From Natronospira proteinivora (GTDB taxonomy: Bacteria > Pseudomonadota > Gammaproteobacteria > Natronospirales > Natronospiraceae): a stretch of 64,000 bases of DNA. Numbering within the stretch: position 1 is the stretch's first letter; each line of letters opens with the position of its first letter. Of the stretch, positions 55,030 to 63,475 are shown in pieces. Where the stretch lies: NCBI RefSeq assembly GCF_024170465.1, contig NZ_JALJYF010000001.1, positions 806,001-870,000 of the forward strand, read 5' to 3'. The notes below the pieces were generated by a model, which was not told the origin of the DNA, searched no databases, and saw nothing but the letters and a program-made list of their open reading frames with translations. Made by a program: the position numbers and the translations under genes.

Positions 55030-56010
55030 ATGAGGCCGGCCCTGCCGCGGCTTTGGCCGCCCCTCTTGCTCTTGTCCTTAGTTGGCGTGGTGTCATTGTG
55101 CCTGGCGGTGGCCATCGGCAGTGTCTCGATTGCCCCCATGGACCTGTTGGCGGTGTTGGGCGGCGAGGGCAGCCAGTTGCACCGCACCCTGATTTTCGAT
55201 CTGCGCCTGCCTCGGGCTTTGGCGGCCTTTGCCGTGGGCGGTTTGCTGGGCGTTGCCGGTGCCCTGATGCAGGTCCTGCTGAGGAACCCCCTGGCCGATC
55301 CCTATGTACTCGGACTTTCAGGCGGTGCGGCGGTGGGGGCCCTGTCCGCCATGTTGCTGGGGGCGGGCGTGGCCTGGGTCTCCGGCTCGGCTTTCGTCGG
55401 CGCCCTGATTTCCATGGTGCTGGTCTTCGGCCTGGCCCATGGAACGGGCAGCTGGACCCCGACCCGTCTCTTGTTGACTGGTGTGGTGGTTGCAGCCGGT
55501 TGGGGCGCGGTCATTACCTTCATGTTGGCGATCAGTCCGGCTGAGCGAATTCCCGGGATGCTTTACTGGTTGATGGGGGATTTGGCCTATGCCAGAGGAC
55601 CCGGGCCCGCCACGACCGCCCTGATCCTGGTCTGCTTGCTGACCATTCCCCTGGGGCGCAGCTTGAATGTACTGGCCAAGGGGCCGTTGCAGGCGGCTGC
55701 GCTGGGCGTCTCGGTCCGGCCCTTGACCTGGTCGGTGTATATCGTGGCCAGCCTGATTACCGCGGTGGCGGTGACCACTGCCGGCAGCATCGGCTTTGTG
55801 GGGCTGGTGGTCCCGCATATGCTCCGGCTCATACTGGGCAATGATCAGCGCCTGATCCTGCCGGCCTCGGCATTGGGCGGCGGTATCCTGCTGACCCTGG
55901 CGGATACCCTGGCCCGGACCATGCTGGCCCCGGAGCAACTCCCGGTGGGGGTGATTACCGCCATGCTCGGCGTGCCCACTTTCCTCTATTTGCTCTACAG
56001 AAGCCGCTGA
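55030..56010 (+). CDS. btuC: Cobalamin ABC transporter permease
   Basis: FecCD/BtuC-type permease of 326 residues with about ten membrane helices. Conserved parts are LRLPRALAAFAVGGLLGVAG, LRNPLADPYVLGLSGGAAVG, GSIGFVGLVVPHMLRLILG and the C-terminal LPVGVITAMLGVPTFLYLL. I chose ATG 55030 because CGAGGA lies 6 nt upstream. The in-frame GTG at 54991 would overlap btuF by 14 nt and add 13 polar residues. Confidence 0.93.
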   Translation: MRPALPRLWPPLLLLSLVGVVSLCLAVAIGSVSIAPMDLLAVLGGEGSQLHRTLIFDLRLPRALAAFAVGGLLGVAGALMQVLLRNPLADPYVLGLSGGAAVGALSAMLLGAGVAWVSGSAFVGALISMVLVFGLAHGTGSWTPTRLLLTGVVVAAGWGAVITFMLAISPAERIPGMLYWLMGDLAYARGPGPATTALILVCLLTIPLGRSLNVLAKGPLQAAALGVSVRPLTWSVYIVASLITAVAVTTAGSIGFVGLVVPHMLRLILGNDQRLILPASALGGGILLTLADTLARTMLAPEQLPVGVITAMLGVPTFLYLLYRSR

Positions 56011-56012
56011 TC

Positions 56013-56780
56013 ATGGCTGTGCTCAGTACCGACAAATTGCAGATCGATATTCCGGGGCGGGCCGATGGCTCACCGCTGGATATCAGCATTCAGCCGGGGG
56101 AACTCTGGGGCGTGCTGGGACCCAATGGGGCCGGCAAGACCACCTTGCTGCACACCCTGGCCGGTCTCAGGGCGCCCCGTCATGGGGGCGTGAGCCTGGA
56201 CGGGACCGACCTTCGCCGGCTCAATCGTCGCCAGGTGGCCCGTACCCTGGCCGTGGTCTTTCAGGATCATCAGGACAGTTTCCCCGCCACCGTGCTGGAA
56301 ACGGCCCTGGTAGGCCGCCATCCCCATCTGTCGCCCTGGGACCTGGACACGGCGGAAGATATGAATATCGCCCTGGATGCTCTGGCACGCCTGGAGTTAT
56401 CGGGGATGGAATCCCGGGTGATCAGCACCTTGTCCGGTGGCGAGCGCCAGCGCCTGGCGATTACCACGGCCCTGACCCAGCAGCCGGCCATCTGGCTGGC
56501 CGATGAGCCCACCAACCACCTGGACTTGCATCACCAGGTGGCCATCATGCGTTTGCTCCGGGACCAGGCCCACTCCGGCCAGGCGGTCTTCATGTGCCTG
56601 CATGATCTGAATATCGCCGCGCGCTGGTGCGATCGGTTACTGCTTCTACAGCCGGACGGCCAGGCCTGCTGGGGCCGGGCTGAGGAGATGCTGGTGCCGG
56701 ACGCCCTGGAGCGTTTGTACGGTCAGCGCCTACAGGTGGGGACTATTAACGGGGCGCGGGTGTTCGTGCCGGTGGAATAG
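56013..56780 (+). CDS. btuD: Cobalamin ABC transporter ATP-binding protein
   Basis: ATPase partner of BtuC, 255 residues. Walker A is GPNGAGKT (about 35-42), followed by Q-loop VVFQDHQDSFPATV, signature LSGGERQRLAI, Walker B IWLADEPTNHLDLHHQ and switch His in CLHDLN. It starts 2 nt after the btuC stop. A 19-nt gap separates it from cbiA. Confidence 0.93.
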   Translation: MAVLSTDKLQIDIPGRADGSPLDISIQPGELWGVLGPNGAGKTTLLHTLAGLRAPRHGGVSLDGTDLRRLNRRQVARTLAVVFQDHQDSFPATVLETALVGRHPHLSPWDLDTAEDMNIALDALARLELSGMESRVISTLSGGERQRLAITTALTQQPAIWLADEPTNHLDLHHQVAIMRLLRDQAHSGQAVFMCLHDLNIAARWCDRLLLLQPDGQACWGRAEEMLVPDALERLYGQRLQVGTINGARVFVPVE

Positions 56781-56799
56781 CGAGGAGAACGTGGGATCC

Positions 56800-58125
56800 A
56801 TGAGTGATTCAGGAGAGACCATTCAGGCACGGGTAGCGGCCGCCATGATTACTGCCCCCGGCTCCGGCCAGGGCAAGTCCATGGTGACCGCGACCCTGGC
56901 CCGGCTGCACCGCAATGCCGGGCGCCGGGTGCGGGTCTTCAAGCACGGGCCGGACTATCTGGACCCGATGGTGCTGGAAAAGGCCTCGGGGGCACCCGTC
57001 TACCAGCTGCATCCCTGGATGACCGGGGAGGCAGAATGTGCCTGGCGCTTGGCCGATGCGGCTTCGGAGGCGGACCTGGTTCTGGTGGAGGGCTCCATGG
57101 GCCTGTTTGACGGCAATCCCTCCAGCGCCGATCTCGCCGTACTGGGTGGCTTGCCGGCCCTGCCGGTGATCGATGCGGCCGGCATGGCCCAGACCTTCGG
57201 CGCGGTAGCCCTGGGCCTGGCCCGCTACCGCGAGGATGTCCCGGTCCATGAGGTGATCGCCAACCGGATCGGCAGCCCCGGCCATGGCCGCATGCTGGCC
57301 GAAAGCCTGCCCGAGGGGATTCGGTTGCTGGGTGCGGTGCCTCGTCACGAGGCCATGAATATTCCCGATCGTCATCTGGGCATCGTTCAGGCCCAGGAGA
57401 TCCAGAATCTGGATGAGCAGCTGGATGCCGCCGCCGAGGTATTGCAGGCCGCCGGGCTTGATCAACTGCCCAAAGAAATCCAGTTGAGCGCTCGGCGCCC
57501 GGCGCCACCGCCCCGCCTGCTGGAAGGGTGCCGCATTGCCATTGCCCGGGACCGGGCCTTTGCCTTCATCTACCGGGCCAATACCGAACTGCTGGAGGCC
57601 ATGGGGGCCAGCCTGGATTATTTCTCTCCCCTGGCCAATGAAACCGTGCCCGAGGCCGATGCCATCTGGTTGCCGGGCGGCTATCCCGAGCTCCATGCCG
57701 CCAAATTGGCCGGGCAGTCGGCCTTTCGCGACTGGCTGCAGGCCCATCATCAAGCAGATCGCCCCATACTGGCGGAATGCGGCGGCATGATGGCCTGCAT
57801 GGAAGCGCTGGTGGATGGCGACGGCGAGCGCCATGCCATGGCCGGTCTGCTCCCCGGGGAAAGCATCATGGTGGGGCGGCTCATGGGGCTGGGGATTCAG
57901 TCCCTGGAGACAGCGGCCGGCAGCTTGCGGGGGCATACCTTCCACCATTCCCGGCTGGAGACCCCATTAGAGCCCCTGGCCCATACTCGCCGGCAACGGT
58001 TTGATAGCGCCGGTGAAGCGGTCTATTCCGACAAATCCCTACTGGCCAGCTATTTCCACAGTTACTTCCCGTCCAGCCCGGCGGCTGCGGCCGCCCTGTT
58101 TCGACGGGATGAGCCCCTTTTCTGA
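56800..58125 (+). CDS. cbiA: Cobyrinate a,c-diamide synthase
   Basis: ATP- and glutamine-dependent amidase that converts cobyrinate (or hydrogenobyrinate) to the a,c-diamide. It has an N-terminal dethiobiotin-synthetase-like P-loop domain (ITAPGSGQGKSMVTATL, then KHGPDYLDPMVL and LVEGSMGLFDGN). The C-terminal glutaminase-like domain contains DAIWLPGGYPELHAAKLA and ILAECGGMMACME with the nucleophile Cys, and ends with TFHHSRLE and YFHSYFPSSP. The start is ambiguous: GAGGAG lies 3 nt before GTG 56791 and 12 nt before ATG 56800. Also called cobB. Confidence 0.93.
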   Translation: MSDSGETIQARVAAAMITAPGSGQGKSMVTATLARLHRNAGRRVRVFKHGPDYLDPMVLEKASGAPVYQLHPWMTGEAECAWRLADAASEADLVLVEGSMGLFDGNPSSADLAVLGGLPALPVIDAAGMAQTFGAVALGLARYREDVPVHEVIANRIGSPGHGRMLAESLPEGIRLLGAVPRHEAMNIPDRHLGIVQAQEIQNLDEQLDAAAEVLQAAGLDQLPKEIQLSARRPAPPPRLLEGCRIAIARDRAFAFIYRANTELLEAMGASLDYFSPLANETVPEADAIWLPGGYPELHAAKLAGQSAFRDWLQAHHQADRPILAECGGMMACMEALVDGDGERHAMAGLLPGESIMVGRLMGLGIQSLETAAGSLRGHTFHHSRLETPLEPLAHTRRQRFDSAGEAVYSDKSLLASYFHSYFPSSPAAAAALFRRDEPLF

Positions 58126-58140
58126 CAGGAGCCGAATCCC

Positions 58141-58752
58141 ATGCGAGAAAACGCCAAACATCCCGAACGCCATGCCGAACGGATGCGCAAAAAGCAGGCC
58201 GTGATGCGAGAGCGCATCGAACGGGCCGACAAGGACCAGGGGGTCCTGTTGGTGCTCACCGGGCCCGGTAAAGGCAAGAGCAGCTCCGGTTTCGGCATGC
58301 TGGCCCGCAGCCTGGGCCACGGCTACAAGGTGGGGGTGGTTCAGTTCATCAAGGGCAAGTTCGTCACCGGCGAGGATCGCTTTTTTCGTGACCATCCCCA
58401 GGTGGATTACCACGTGATGGGGCAGGGCTACACCTGGGACACCCAGGACCGGGAACGGGACGTGGCAGCCGCCGAGGCGGCCTGGGTGGAGGCCCGGCGC
58501 ATGCTCAATGATGACAGCTACCACCTGGTGCTCCTGGATGAATTGAATATCGTCCTTCGCAATGAATACCTGGACCTGGACACCGTACTGGATGACCTGA
58601 TGAACCGTCCCGCCATGCAGCATGTGGTGGTCACCGGTCGCAATGCCAAACAGCCGCTTATCGATATCGCCGATACCGTGACCGAAATGCAGGTGGTCAA
58701 GCACGCCTTCAAGGACGCCGGCATCCGGGCCCAAAAAGGGGTCGAGCTTTAA
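58141..58752 (+). CDS. cobO: Cob(I)yrinic acid a,c-diamide adenosyltransferase
   Basis: CobA/CobO/BtuR-type corrinoid adenosyltransferase, which attaches the upper 5'-deoxyadenosyl ligand. The 203 residues include the N-terminal helix [12 protein letters not shown], the P-loop [45 protein letters not shown] and [17 protein letters not shown] lies 9 nt upstream of the start. It sits between cbiA and cobQ, in pathway order. Confidence 0.96.
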   Translation: MRENAKHPERHAERMRKKQAVMRERIERADKDQGVLLVLTGPGKGKSSSGFGMLARSLGHGYKVGVVQFIKGKFVTGEDRFFRDHPQVDYHVMGQGYTWDTQDRERDVAAAEAAWVEARRMLNDDSYHLVLLDELNIVLRNEYLDLDTVLDDLMNRPAMQHVVVTGRNAKQPLIDIADTVTEMQVVKHAFKDAGIRAQKGVEL

Positions 58753-58768
58753 TGCAGGCAAGCCAGCC

Positions 58769-60232
58769 ATGAGCGCGCTGATGATTCAGGGCACCACCTC
58801 GGATGCCGGTAAATCCACGGTGGTGGCCGCCCTGTGCCGCTGGCTGGCACGCCAGGGCGTCTCTGTAGCCCCCTTCAAGCCCCAGAACATGGCCTTAAAC
58901 AGTGCGGTGACGGTGGAGGGGGGCGAGATCGGGCGTTCCACCGCCCTCCAGGCCCTGGCCTGCGGCCTGGAACCGGAAAACGACATGAACCCGGTCCTGC
59001 TCAAGCCCCAGACGGACGTGGGCGCCCAGGTGATCCTGCGGGGACAGGTTCACGGCAATATGCAGGCCCTCGACTATCACCGTTTTAAGGCGGAAGCCCG
59101 AGAGACCGTCATGGCCGCCTGGCAGTCTCTAAGACGGCGATATGACGTGATCATCGTCGAGGGGGCGGGCAGTCCGGCCGAGATCAATCTTCGTGAGAAC
59201 GATATCGCTAATATGGGCTTTGCCGAGGCCGCCGACATTCCGGTGGTGCTGGTGGGCGATATCGACCGGGGTGGGGTTTTCGCTCAACTGGTGGGCACCA
59301 TGGCCCTGCTGAGCCCCTCGGAACAGGCGCGGGTCAAAGGCTTTGTGATTAACCGTTTTCGGGGGGATCTAGGACTGTTGCAAGACGGGCTGGATTGGCT
59401 GGAGGAATATGCCCAGCGCCCGGTGCTCGGGGTCTTGCCCTACCTCCAGGACCTGATGCTGGATGCCGAGGACAGCGTCCAGCAGGCGGGACAGGAGGAG
59501 GGTGATGGCCTTTTCCGGGTGGTCATTCCGGCCCTGCCGCGCATGAGCAACCACAATGATTTCGATCCCCTGCGCCTGCACCCCCGGGTGGCCCTGCGCT
59601 TTGCTCGTGATCCGGAAAAGGCCGGACCGGCCGATCTCGTTATCCTTCCAGGCAGCAAGCACACCCGCAGCGATCTGACCTGGCTTGAGCAGTCGGGCTG
59701 GCCCGAGTATCTGGACCGCCATCTTCGCTACGGCGGGAAGTTGCTGGGGATTTGCGGCGGCTTTCAAATGCTGGGCCGATCGGTGTCGGATCCTGAGGCG
59801 GTGGAGGGCGAAGCCGGAGAAACCCGTGCCCTGAGTTATCTGGACTTCGACACCCGTCTGGCCTCCAACAAGACCTTGCTAGAGGTGGAAGGCGGTTTTC
59901 TAGATCAGCAGGCCGGTTTTTCCGGCTATGAGATCCACAATGGTCTCAGCCAGGGCCCTGCATTCGACCGGCCCTGGCTCACCCTCGATGGTCATCCCGT
60001 GGGGGCGGAAAGCCGGGATGGACAAATCCGGGGCTGTTATATCCACGGCCTGATGGATCGAGCCGAGGCCTGTGATGCTCTGCTGCGATGGGCCGGTCTG
60101 CCGCCCAGCGAGGCACCCGCACCCGATTACCGGGCCCATCGTCTCACCCAGCTGGATCGCCTGGCCGATTCGGTGGAGGCCAACCTGGATACCGCCAAGC
60201 TGCACCAATGGCTGTTTACACTCAAAGGTTGA
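58769..60232 (+). CDS. cobQ: Cobyric acid synthase
   Basis: Amidates the b, d, e and g side chains of adenosylcobyrinate a,c-diamide, 487 residues. The N-terminal domain has [29 protein letters not shown] and [21 protein letters not shown]. The glutaminase domain has [14 protein letters not shown] and [12 protein letters not shown] with the nucleophile Cys, and ends in [11 protein letters not shown] and GCYIHGLMD. The last gene of the riboswitch operon; its stop is 9 nt from the end of the convergent LapA-like gene. Confidence 0.96.
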   Translation: MSALMIQGTTSDAGKSTVVAALCRWLARQGVSVAPFKPQNMALNSAVTVEGGEIGRSTALQALACGLEPENDMNPVLLKPQTDVGAQVILRGQVHGNMQALDYHRFKAEARETVMAAWQSLRRRYDVIIVEGAGSPAEINLRENDIANMGFAEAADIPVVLVGDIDRGGVFAQLVGTMALLSPSEQARVKGFVINRFRGDLGLLQDGLDWLEEYAQRPVLGVLPYLQDLMLDAEDSVQQAGQEEGDGLFRVVIPALPRMSNHNDFDPLRLHPRVALRFARDPEKAGPADLVILPGSKHTRSDLTWLEQSGWPEYLDRHLRYGGKLLGICGGFQMLGRSVSDPEAVEGEAGETRALSYLDFDTRLASNKTLLEVEGGFLDQQAGFSGYEIHNGLSQGPAFDRPWLTLDGHPVGAESRDGQIRGCYIHGLMDRAEACDALLRWAGLPPSEAPAPDYRAHRLTQLDRLADSVEANLDTAKLHQWLFTLKG

Positions 60233-60241
60233 GTGCGGGCG

Positions 60242-60457
60242 CTATTGTTTGCGACGGCGGATGGCCGCGCCGCGGGCCAGCCAGCCGGCCGCCACCCCGG
60301 CGAGAAACACCGTGAACAGCACCACCGCCCGCGAGGCAGACCAGGTCCACAGCAGGAATTCCACATTGGCCGGCTCACGATTCTGGAAAACAAAGGCCAC
60401 AACCAGGGCGACCAAAATGGCAGCGACCACCGCTTTGAGTTTTTGAGGGCCAGTCAT
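60242..60457 (-). CDS. LapA/DUF1049-like small membrane protein
   Basis: Protein of 71 residues with two hydrophobic helices (about 9-24 and 42-60), the sequence VVAFVFQNREPANVEFLLW between them, and a basic C-terminus (RRRK). The F(x)QN(x)xxVxVxFLxW pattern is typical of the LapA (DUF1049) family, in E. coli linked to LapB and control of LpxC. AGGTGA lies upstream of the ATG. It is convergent with cobQ. Confidence 0.85.
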   Translation of the reverse strand: MTGPQKLKAVVAAILVALVVAFVFQNREPANVEFLLWTWSASRAVVLFTVFLAGVAAGWLARGAAIRRRKQ

Positions 60458-60532
60458 AAGTCACCTTTTATCAGTTGCTTATCGAATCTTCCTATAAAAC
60501 ACTTTAATGTGGAACAATTGCAGAAAACTGCC

Positions 60533-62095
60533 TTAATCCGCCGATTCCAGGCTCTGCTCCAGTATATCGGGGTCGTCAAAATGCCGTCTCCCGGCGAAGG
60601 CGATGGCATGCCGTCCTGGTTGACGCATGGCGCCAGGAGACGGCACCCCCATGGTCCAGAGTAGCCAACGTTCTCGTCGTTCGCTGCCCGGAACCAGGCC
60701 CCGGTCACCATAAAGTCCCCGGCGCCCCTCAGGATGCGGGAGGCTGCGTAACGTCTCGGCCGGCGCCAGGGCCAGTTCTGTTCTGGAAGGGGCCTCCGAC
60801 GGTACCGGGTCGATGTGGATCAGATAATGGCTGCGGCTCTCCCGGGTGAGGCGTAACCGCTCCTCTTCACCGATGGCGGGGAGTGGCGGACCGACGAATA
60901 TGGGCTCTCCGCCGCTGGCTTGCTCGGCCGGCTCCAGGCCTTCACCGGGGAAGACCATGTAGTAACAACCGCAGACATGCAGGCTTTCGCCGGCGATGAC
61001 CTGATTGTCTTGGTCCAGGGTCACCCGCCAGATGGCCCCGTCCAGGTGACCGCCCAGTAGGTCAAAGAACGTGTCCCGGGGCCGCTCGGGAAGCCAGACC
61101 ATGTAATTCAGCTGAGCGTGAATCTCCCCGTTGAAACGGGTAAAACTGAGGTAGCGGTATTCCATGGGCGCGTCGGTGTCCACCTGGACTTCCCCATCCG
61201 GGCCCCAGAAAGGACGACCCAATTGGTCGAAATCACCGGACTGGTCGATACGCCAGACAGGCGTGTGGCGTTGAAAAAGATCAGCCCATTCCGACTTGTC
61301 TTTATGAGGTATCCCAAGCCCGTCCGAAACCCGTTTGGAGTAGGGCGGCTTCAGCCAGCCCTTCTCTTGTCGACCACTGGTGGCCTGATAGCTTCCCCAC
61401 TCGCCAAGCTCGGCTTCCGGGGCACTCGCCAGGGCATTCGCTTGCTCTTCGTGCAGATTGTTGACGCCAGAGAGCACAAATAATCGGGTTATCGGGTAGA
61501 GCCCCATCCAGCGCCGCCCGATTCGATAGTCGTCGGGGACCCGGGCCGAGTTCTGGGCCATGGTCCTCAGTTCCGTTTTCCCGAGAACGCGCTCATTAAG
61601 GGCCGCCTGGCATTCCCTCAGGTCCCGGATTTCCCGTGACACAACGGTTGAATGCGGTTCTTCTCCGAGGAGGTTGGCCAATTCCAGGCGTCTGGCCTGA
61701 ATGTCCAGTTCGGCCATGGCGTCCAGCCAGGCGTTCCAGGTCTCCTGCTCGGAAGCCGGGTCCAGCTCCTGGCCCAGTGCCGCCAAAAGGCGGTTGCTTC
61801 GTAGCCACGGTAGCCCCGGTAATCGTCGTTCCCCATGGTCACGCACCTCGGCTTGCCGGATCGCGGTATCCAGCTCCTCAAAGGTCTCAAGGCATTCCCG
61901 GGGTTCCGGCGCCAGCTCAGTCCGGTCGAGTCTCGGGCCGCTACAGGCGGTGGTCAGGGTCATCAGCAAGCAGACAAGGCCGACAAGCCAAAGCCCCTTG
62001 CACTCGCTAAGCCGGGGCAGGGCAAGATGGCTGCGGTTCAAAACGATGTCGTCCTCCCTAAGCAATTTGCTTTCCCCTAATCTAAGCACAGCCAC
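60533..62095 (-). CDS. Unrecognised large lipoprotein
   Basis: Protein of 520 residues that I do not recognise. A hydrophobic segment ends in LLMTLTTAC (Cys about 51), a plausible lipoprotein signal, though the GTG start at 62095 leaves a long N-terminal tail and the true start may be internal. The mature part is acidic and Trp/Tyr-rich, with GRRWMGLYPITRLFVLSGVN, RYLSFTRFNGEIHAQLNYMVWLPERPRDTFFDLLGG and HVCGCYYMVFPGEGL (three Cys close together). This central part could be a secreted beta-rich domain. No enzyme motif is evident. Confidence 0.72.
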   Translation of the reverse strand: MAVLRLGESKLLREDDIVLNRSHLALPRLSECKGLWLVGLVCLLMTLTTACSGPRLDRTELAPEPRECLETFEELDTAIRQAEVRDHGERRLPGLPWLRSNRLLAALGQELDPASEQETWNAWLDAMAELDIQARRLELANLLGEEPHSTVVSREIRDLRECQAALNERVLGKTELRTMAQNSARVPDDYRIGRRWMGLYPITRLFVLSGVNNLHEEQANALASAPEAELGEWGSYQATSGRQEKGWLKPPYSKRVSDGLGIPHKDKSEWADLFQRHTPVWRIDQSGDFDQLGRPFWGPDGEVQVDTDAPMEYRYLSFTRFNGEIHAQLNYMVWLPERPRDTFFDLLGGHLDGAIWRVTLDQDNQVIAGESLHVCGCYYMVFPGEGLEPAEQASGGEPIFVGPPLPAIGEEERLRLTRESRSHYLIHIDPVPSEAPSRTELALAPAETLRSLPHPEGRRGLYGDRGLVPGSERRERWLLWTMGVPSPGAMRQPGRHAIAFAGRRHFDDPDILEQSLESAD

Positions 62096-62123
62096 CGTTC
62101 CGGGCCATGGCCTCTTCCGTTTC

Positions 62124-62158
62124 GCGCCAAATGGCGAACTTTATGGGCGCCAAATGGC
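62124..62158. promoter_or_regulatory. Two 12-bp direct repeats, probable Xre autoregulatory operator
   Basis: GCGCCAAATGGC occurs identically at 62124-62135 and 62147-62158, 23 bp apart, about two helical turns. Each copy contains the dyad GCCA-AA-TGGC. The second copy lies between a weak -35 (TTTATG, 62140-62145) and the -10 TATACT (62163-62168), so binding would block transcription of the toxin-antitoxin pair. Confidence 0.7.
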
Positions 62159-62162
62159 CTGA

Positions 62163-62168
62163 TATACT
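62163..62168 (+). promoter_or_regulatory. Candidate -10 box of the Xre-RES operon
   Basis: TATACT 28 nt upstream of the antitoxin start codon, followed by a strong ribosome-binding site AAGGAGG (62182-62188). Confidence 0.5.
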
Positions 62169-62195
62169 AAGTAATATGGAAAAGGAGGGACGATC

Positions 62196-62606
62196 ATGCG
62201 CGAATCCACGCTTACCCAGCATAGCCGTTCCATTGGGCGAGCCATGCCCAATGCTTTTCAGGTTGCCGTGCGGGCCCTGAAAAGCTGGGGGTTCAGCAAC
62301 GCTGAAATCGCCCGGGTACTGGGGTTGGCACCCCGCTCCCTGTCCCGCTACCTCTCGGACGGCCTCAGCGCCCGCGCTATCAGCCCCGATCTCATTGAGC
62401 GCGTCTCTTATGTGCTGGGCGTCGAGAAGGCCCTGGAGATCCTGCTGGGCAATGAGGCGGCCATTCGCCGCTGGATGAACAGCCCGTCCTATGGCCCGCC
62501 TTTCGGCGGGGATACGCCAAAAGCCCGTCTCCTGGGCGGCCTGGTGGCTGATCTGTACGTGACCCGGCGTTACCTGGACGGCTTGCGCGGGGGCGATTTT
62601 GCCTGA
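62196..62606 (+). CDS. Xre/ParS-type antitoxin
   Basis: Antitoxin of 136 residues. An N-terminal Xre-like helix-turn-helix (about 35-65, WGFSNAEIARVLGLAPRSLSRYL) is followed by the MbcA/ParS/Xre toxin-binding domain at about 80-136 (RVSYVLGVEKALEILLGNEAAIRRWMNSP and the YGPPFGGDTPKA region). Such antitoxins neutralise RES-domain toxins and repress their own operon. The start follows AAGGAGG. Its end overlaps the toxin gene by 8 nt. Confidence 0.92.
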   Translation: MRESTLTQHSRSIGRAMPNAFQVAVRALKSWGFSNAEIARVLGLAPRSLSRYLSDGLSARAISPDLIERVSYVLGVEKALEILLGNEAAIRRWMNSPSYGPPFGGDTPKARLLGGLVADLYVTRRYLDGLRGGDFA

Positions 62607-63285
62607 GATTCCGGCGATTTCCACCTGGCCTCAAGCCCGTCCCGAGCGTCAGAACTGGTACCGGGCCGTGCCTTCACGGCATCCGCCGGTTCAGCTCTGG
62701 GATCACTGCGCCAATCCGGAAGAGCTGCACGATGCGGCCATGGTGGAGAGTGTCACCAATGATCGCCTGCGCCAGGAGCTGGGCGAGATTCGGGCCGTCC
62801 CGGAAGCCGACTGGGTCTTCGGCGAAGGCGCTTCCCCGGTTATGGCGGCGTTCTGTCATGTGAACGAGCAGGGCAGTCGTTTCTCTCCGGGCGACTACGG
62901 CGTCTACTACGCCGGCAGCTCACCCCGGGTCGCGGCCCGGGAAGTGGCCTATCATCGCCGCCAATGGTATCGACAAAATCCCGCCGCCGAACCTCGTCAG
63001 ACCATGCGGCTGTACCAGGGCAGCGTCACCCGGCCTCTGATCGATATCCGGGGAGAAACCAGGCCAGGCCTACTGCACGACCCGGACAGCTGGCACCATG
63101 CCCAACGATTCGGCCAGGCCGCCAAACAGGATCAGTCCTGGGGCATTCACTACCGCAGCGTCCGCCATCCCGGCGGGGAATGCGTGGCCTTGCTACGCCC
63201 GCCGGCCATCACGCCTGTCATCCAGACTCGCCATTTCCAGCTCCACTGGGACGGCGAGGATGTCCAGATCCTCGGCCTCGGCTAG
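62599..63285 (+). CDS. RES-domain toxin
   Basis: RES-family toxin of 228 residues. Known members (for example MbcT, ParT) degrade NAD+ or ADP-ribosylate targets. The fold is recognisable by NWYRAVPSR near the N-terminus, RFSPGDYGVYYAGSSPRVA (Arg and Tyr pockets), REVAYHRRQ with a likely catalytic Glu, and SVRHPGGECVALLRP. The start is TTG at 62599, overlapping the antitoxin gene, so translation is coupled. At 228 residues it is longer than the shortest RES toxins. Confidence 0.9.
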   Translation: MPEIPAISTWPQARPERQNWYRAVPSRHPPVQLWDHCANPEELHDAAMVESVTNDRLRQELGEIRAVPEADWVFGEGASPVMAAFCHVNEQGSRFSPGDYGVYYAGSSPRVAAREVAYHRRQWYRQNPAAEPRQTMRLYQGSVTRPLIDIRGETRPGLLHDPDSWHHAQRFGQAAKQDQSWGIHYRSVRHPGGECVALLRPPAITPVIQTRHFQLHWDGEDVQILGLG

Positions 63286-63387
63286 CATTGGCGTGGTTCT
63301 TGGCCGGAAAGCGCCAATTTCACCATTTCTCCCCAGCAGACAGACCTTAAAAGGCTCGATTCAAAACCGCCATACACAATAACTTGT

Positions 63388-63403
63388 CATAATATATATT
63401 ATG
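63388..63403. repeat. 16-bp perfect AT-rich palindrome
   Basis: CATAATATATATTATG is its own reverse complement. It lies in the 190-nt gap between the RES toxin gene and the convergent phospholipase D-like gene, where I see no other gene. It could be a protein site or a simple AT-rich tract. Confidence 0.5.
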
Positions 63404-63475
63404 CGCATATTTGGGAGGGTCGAGGATAAGTGGTTTGGGTGAAATGGGTTTGCTGGGATACCCCCTCTTCGGGCA

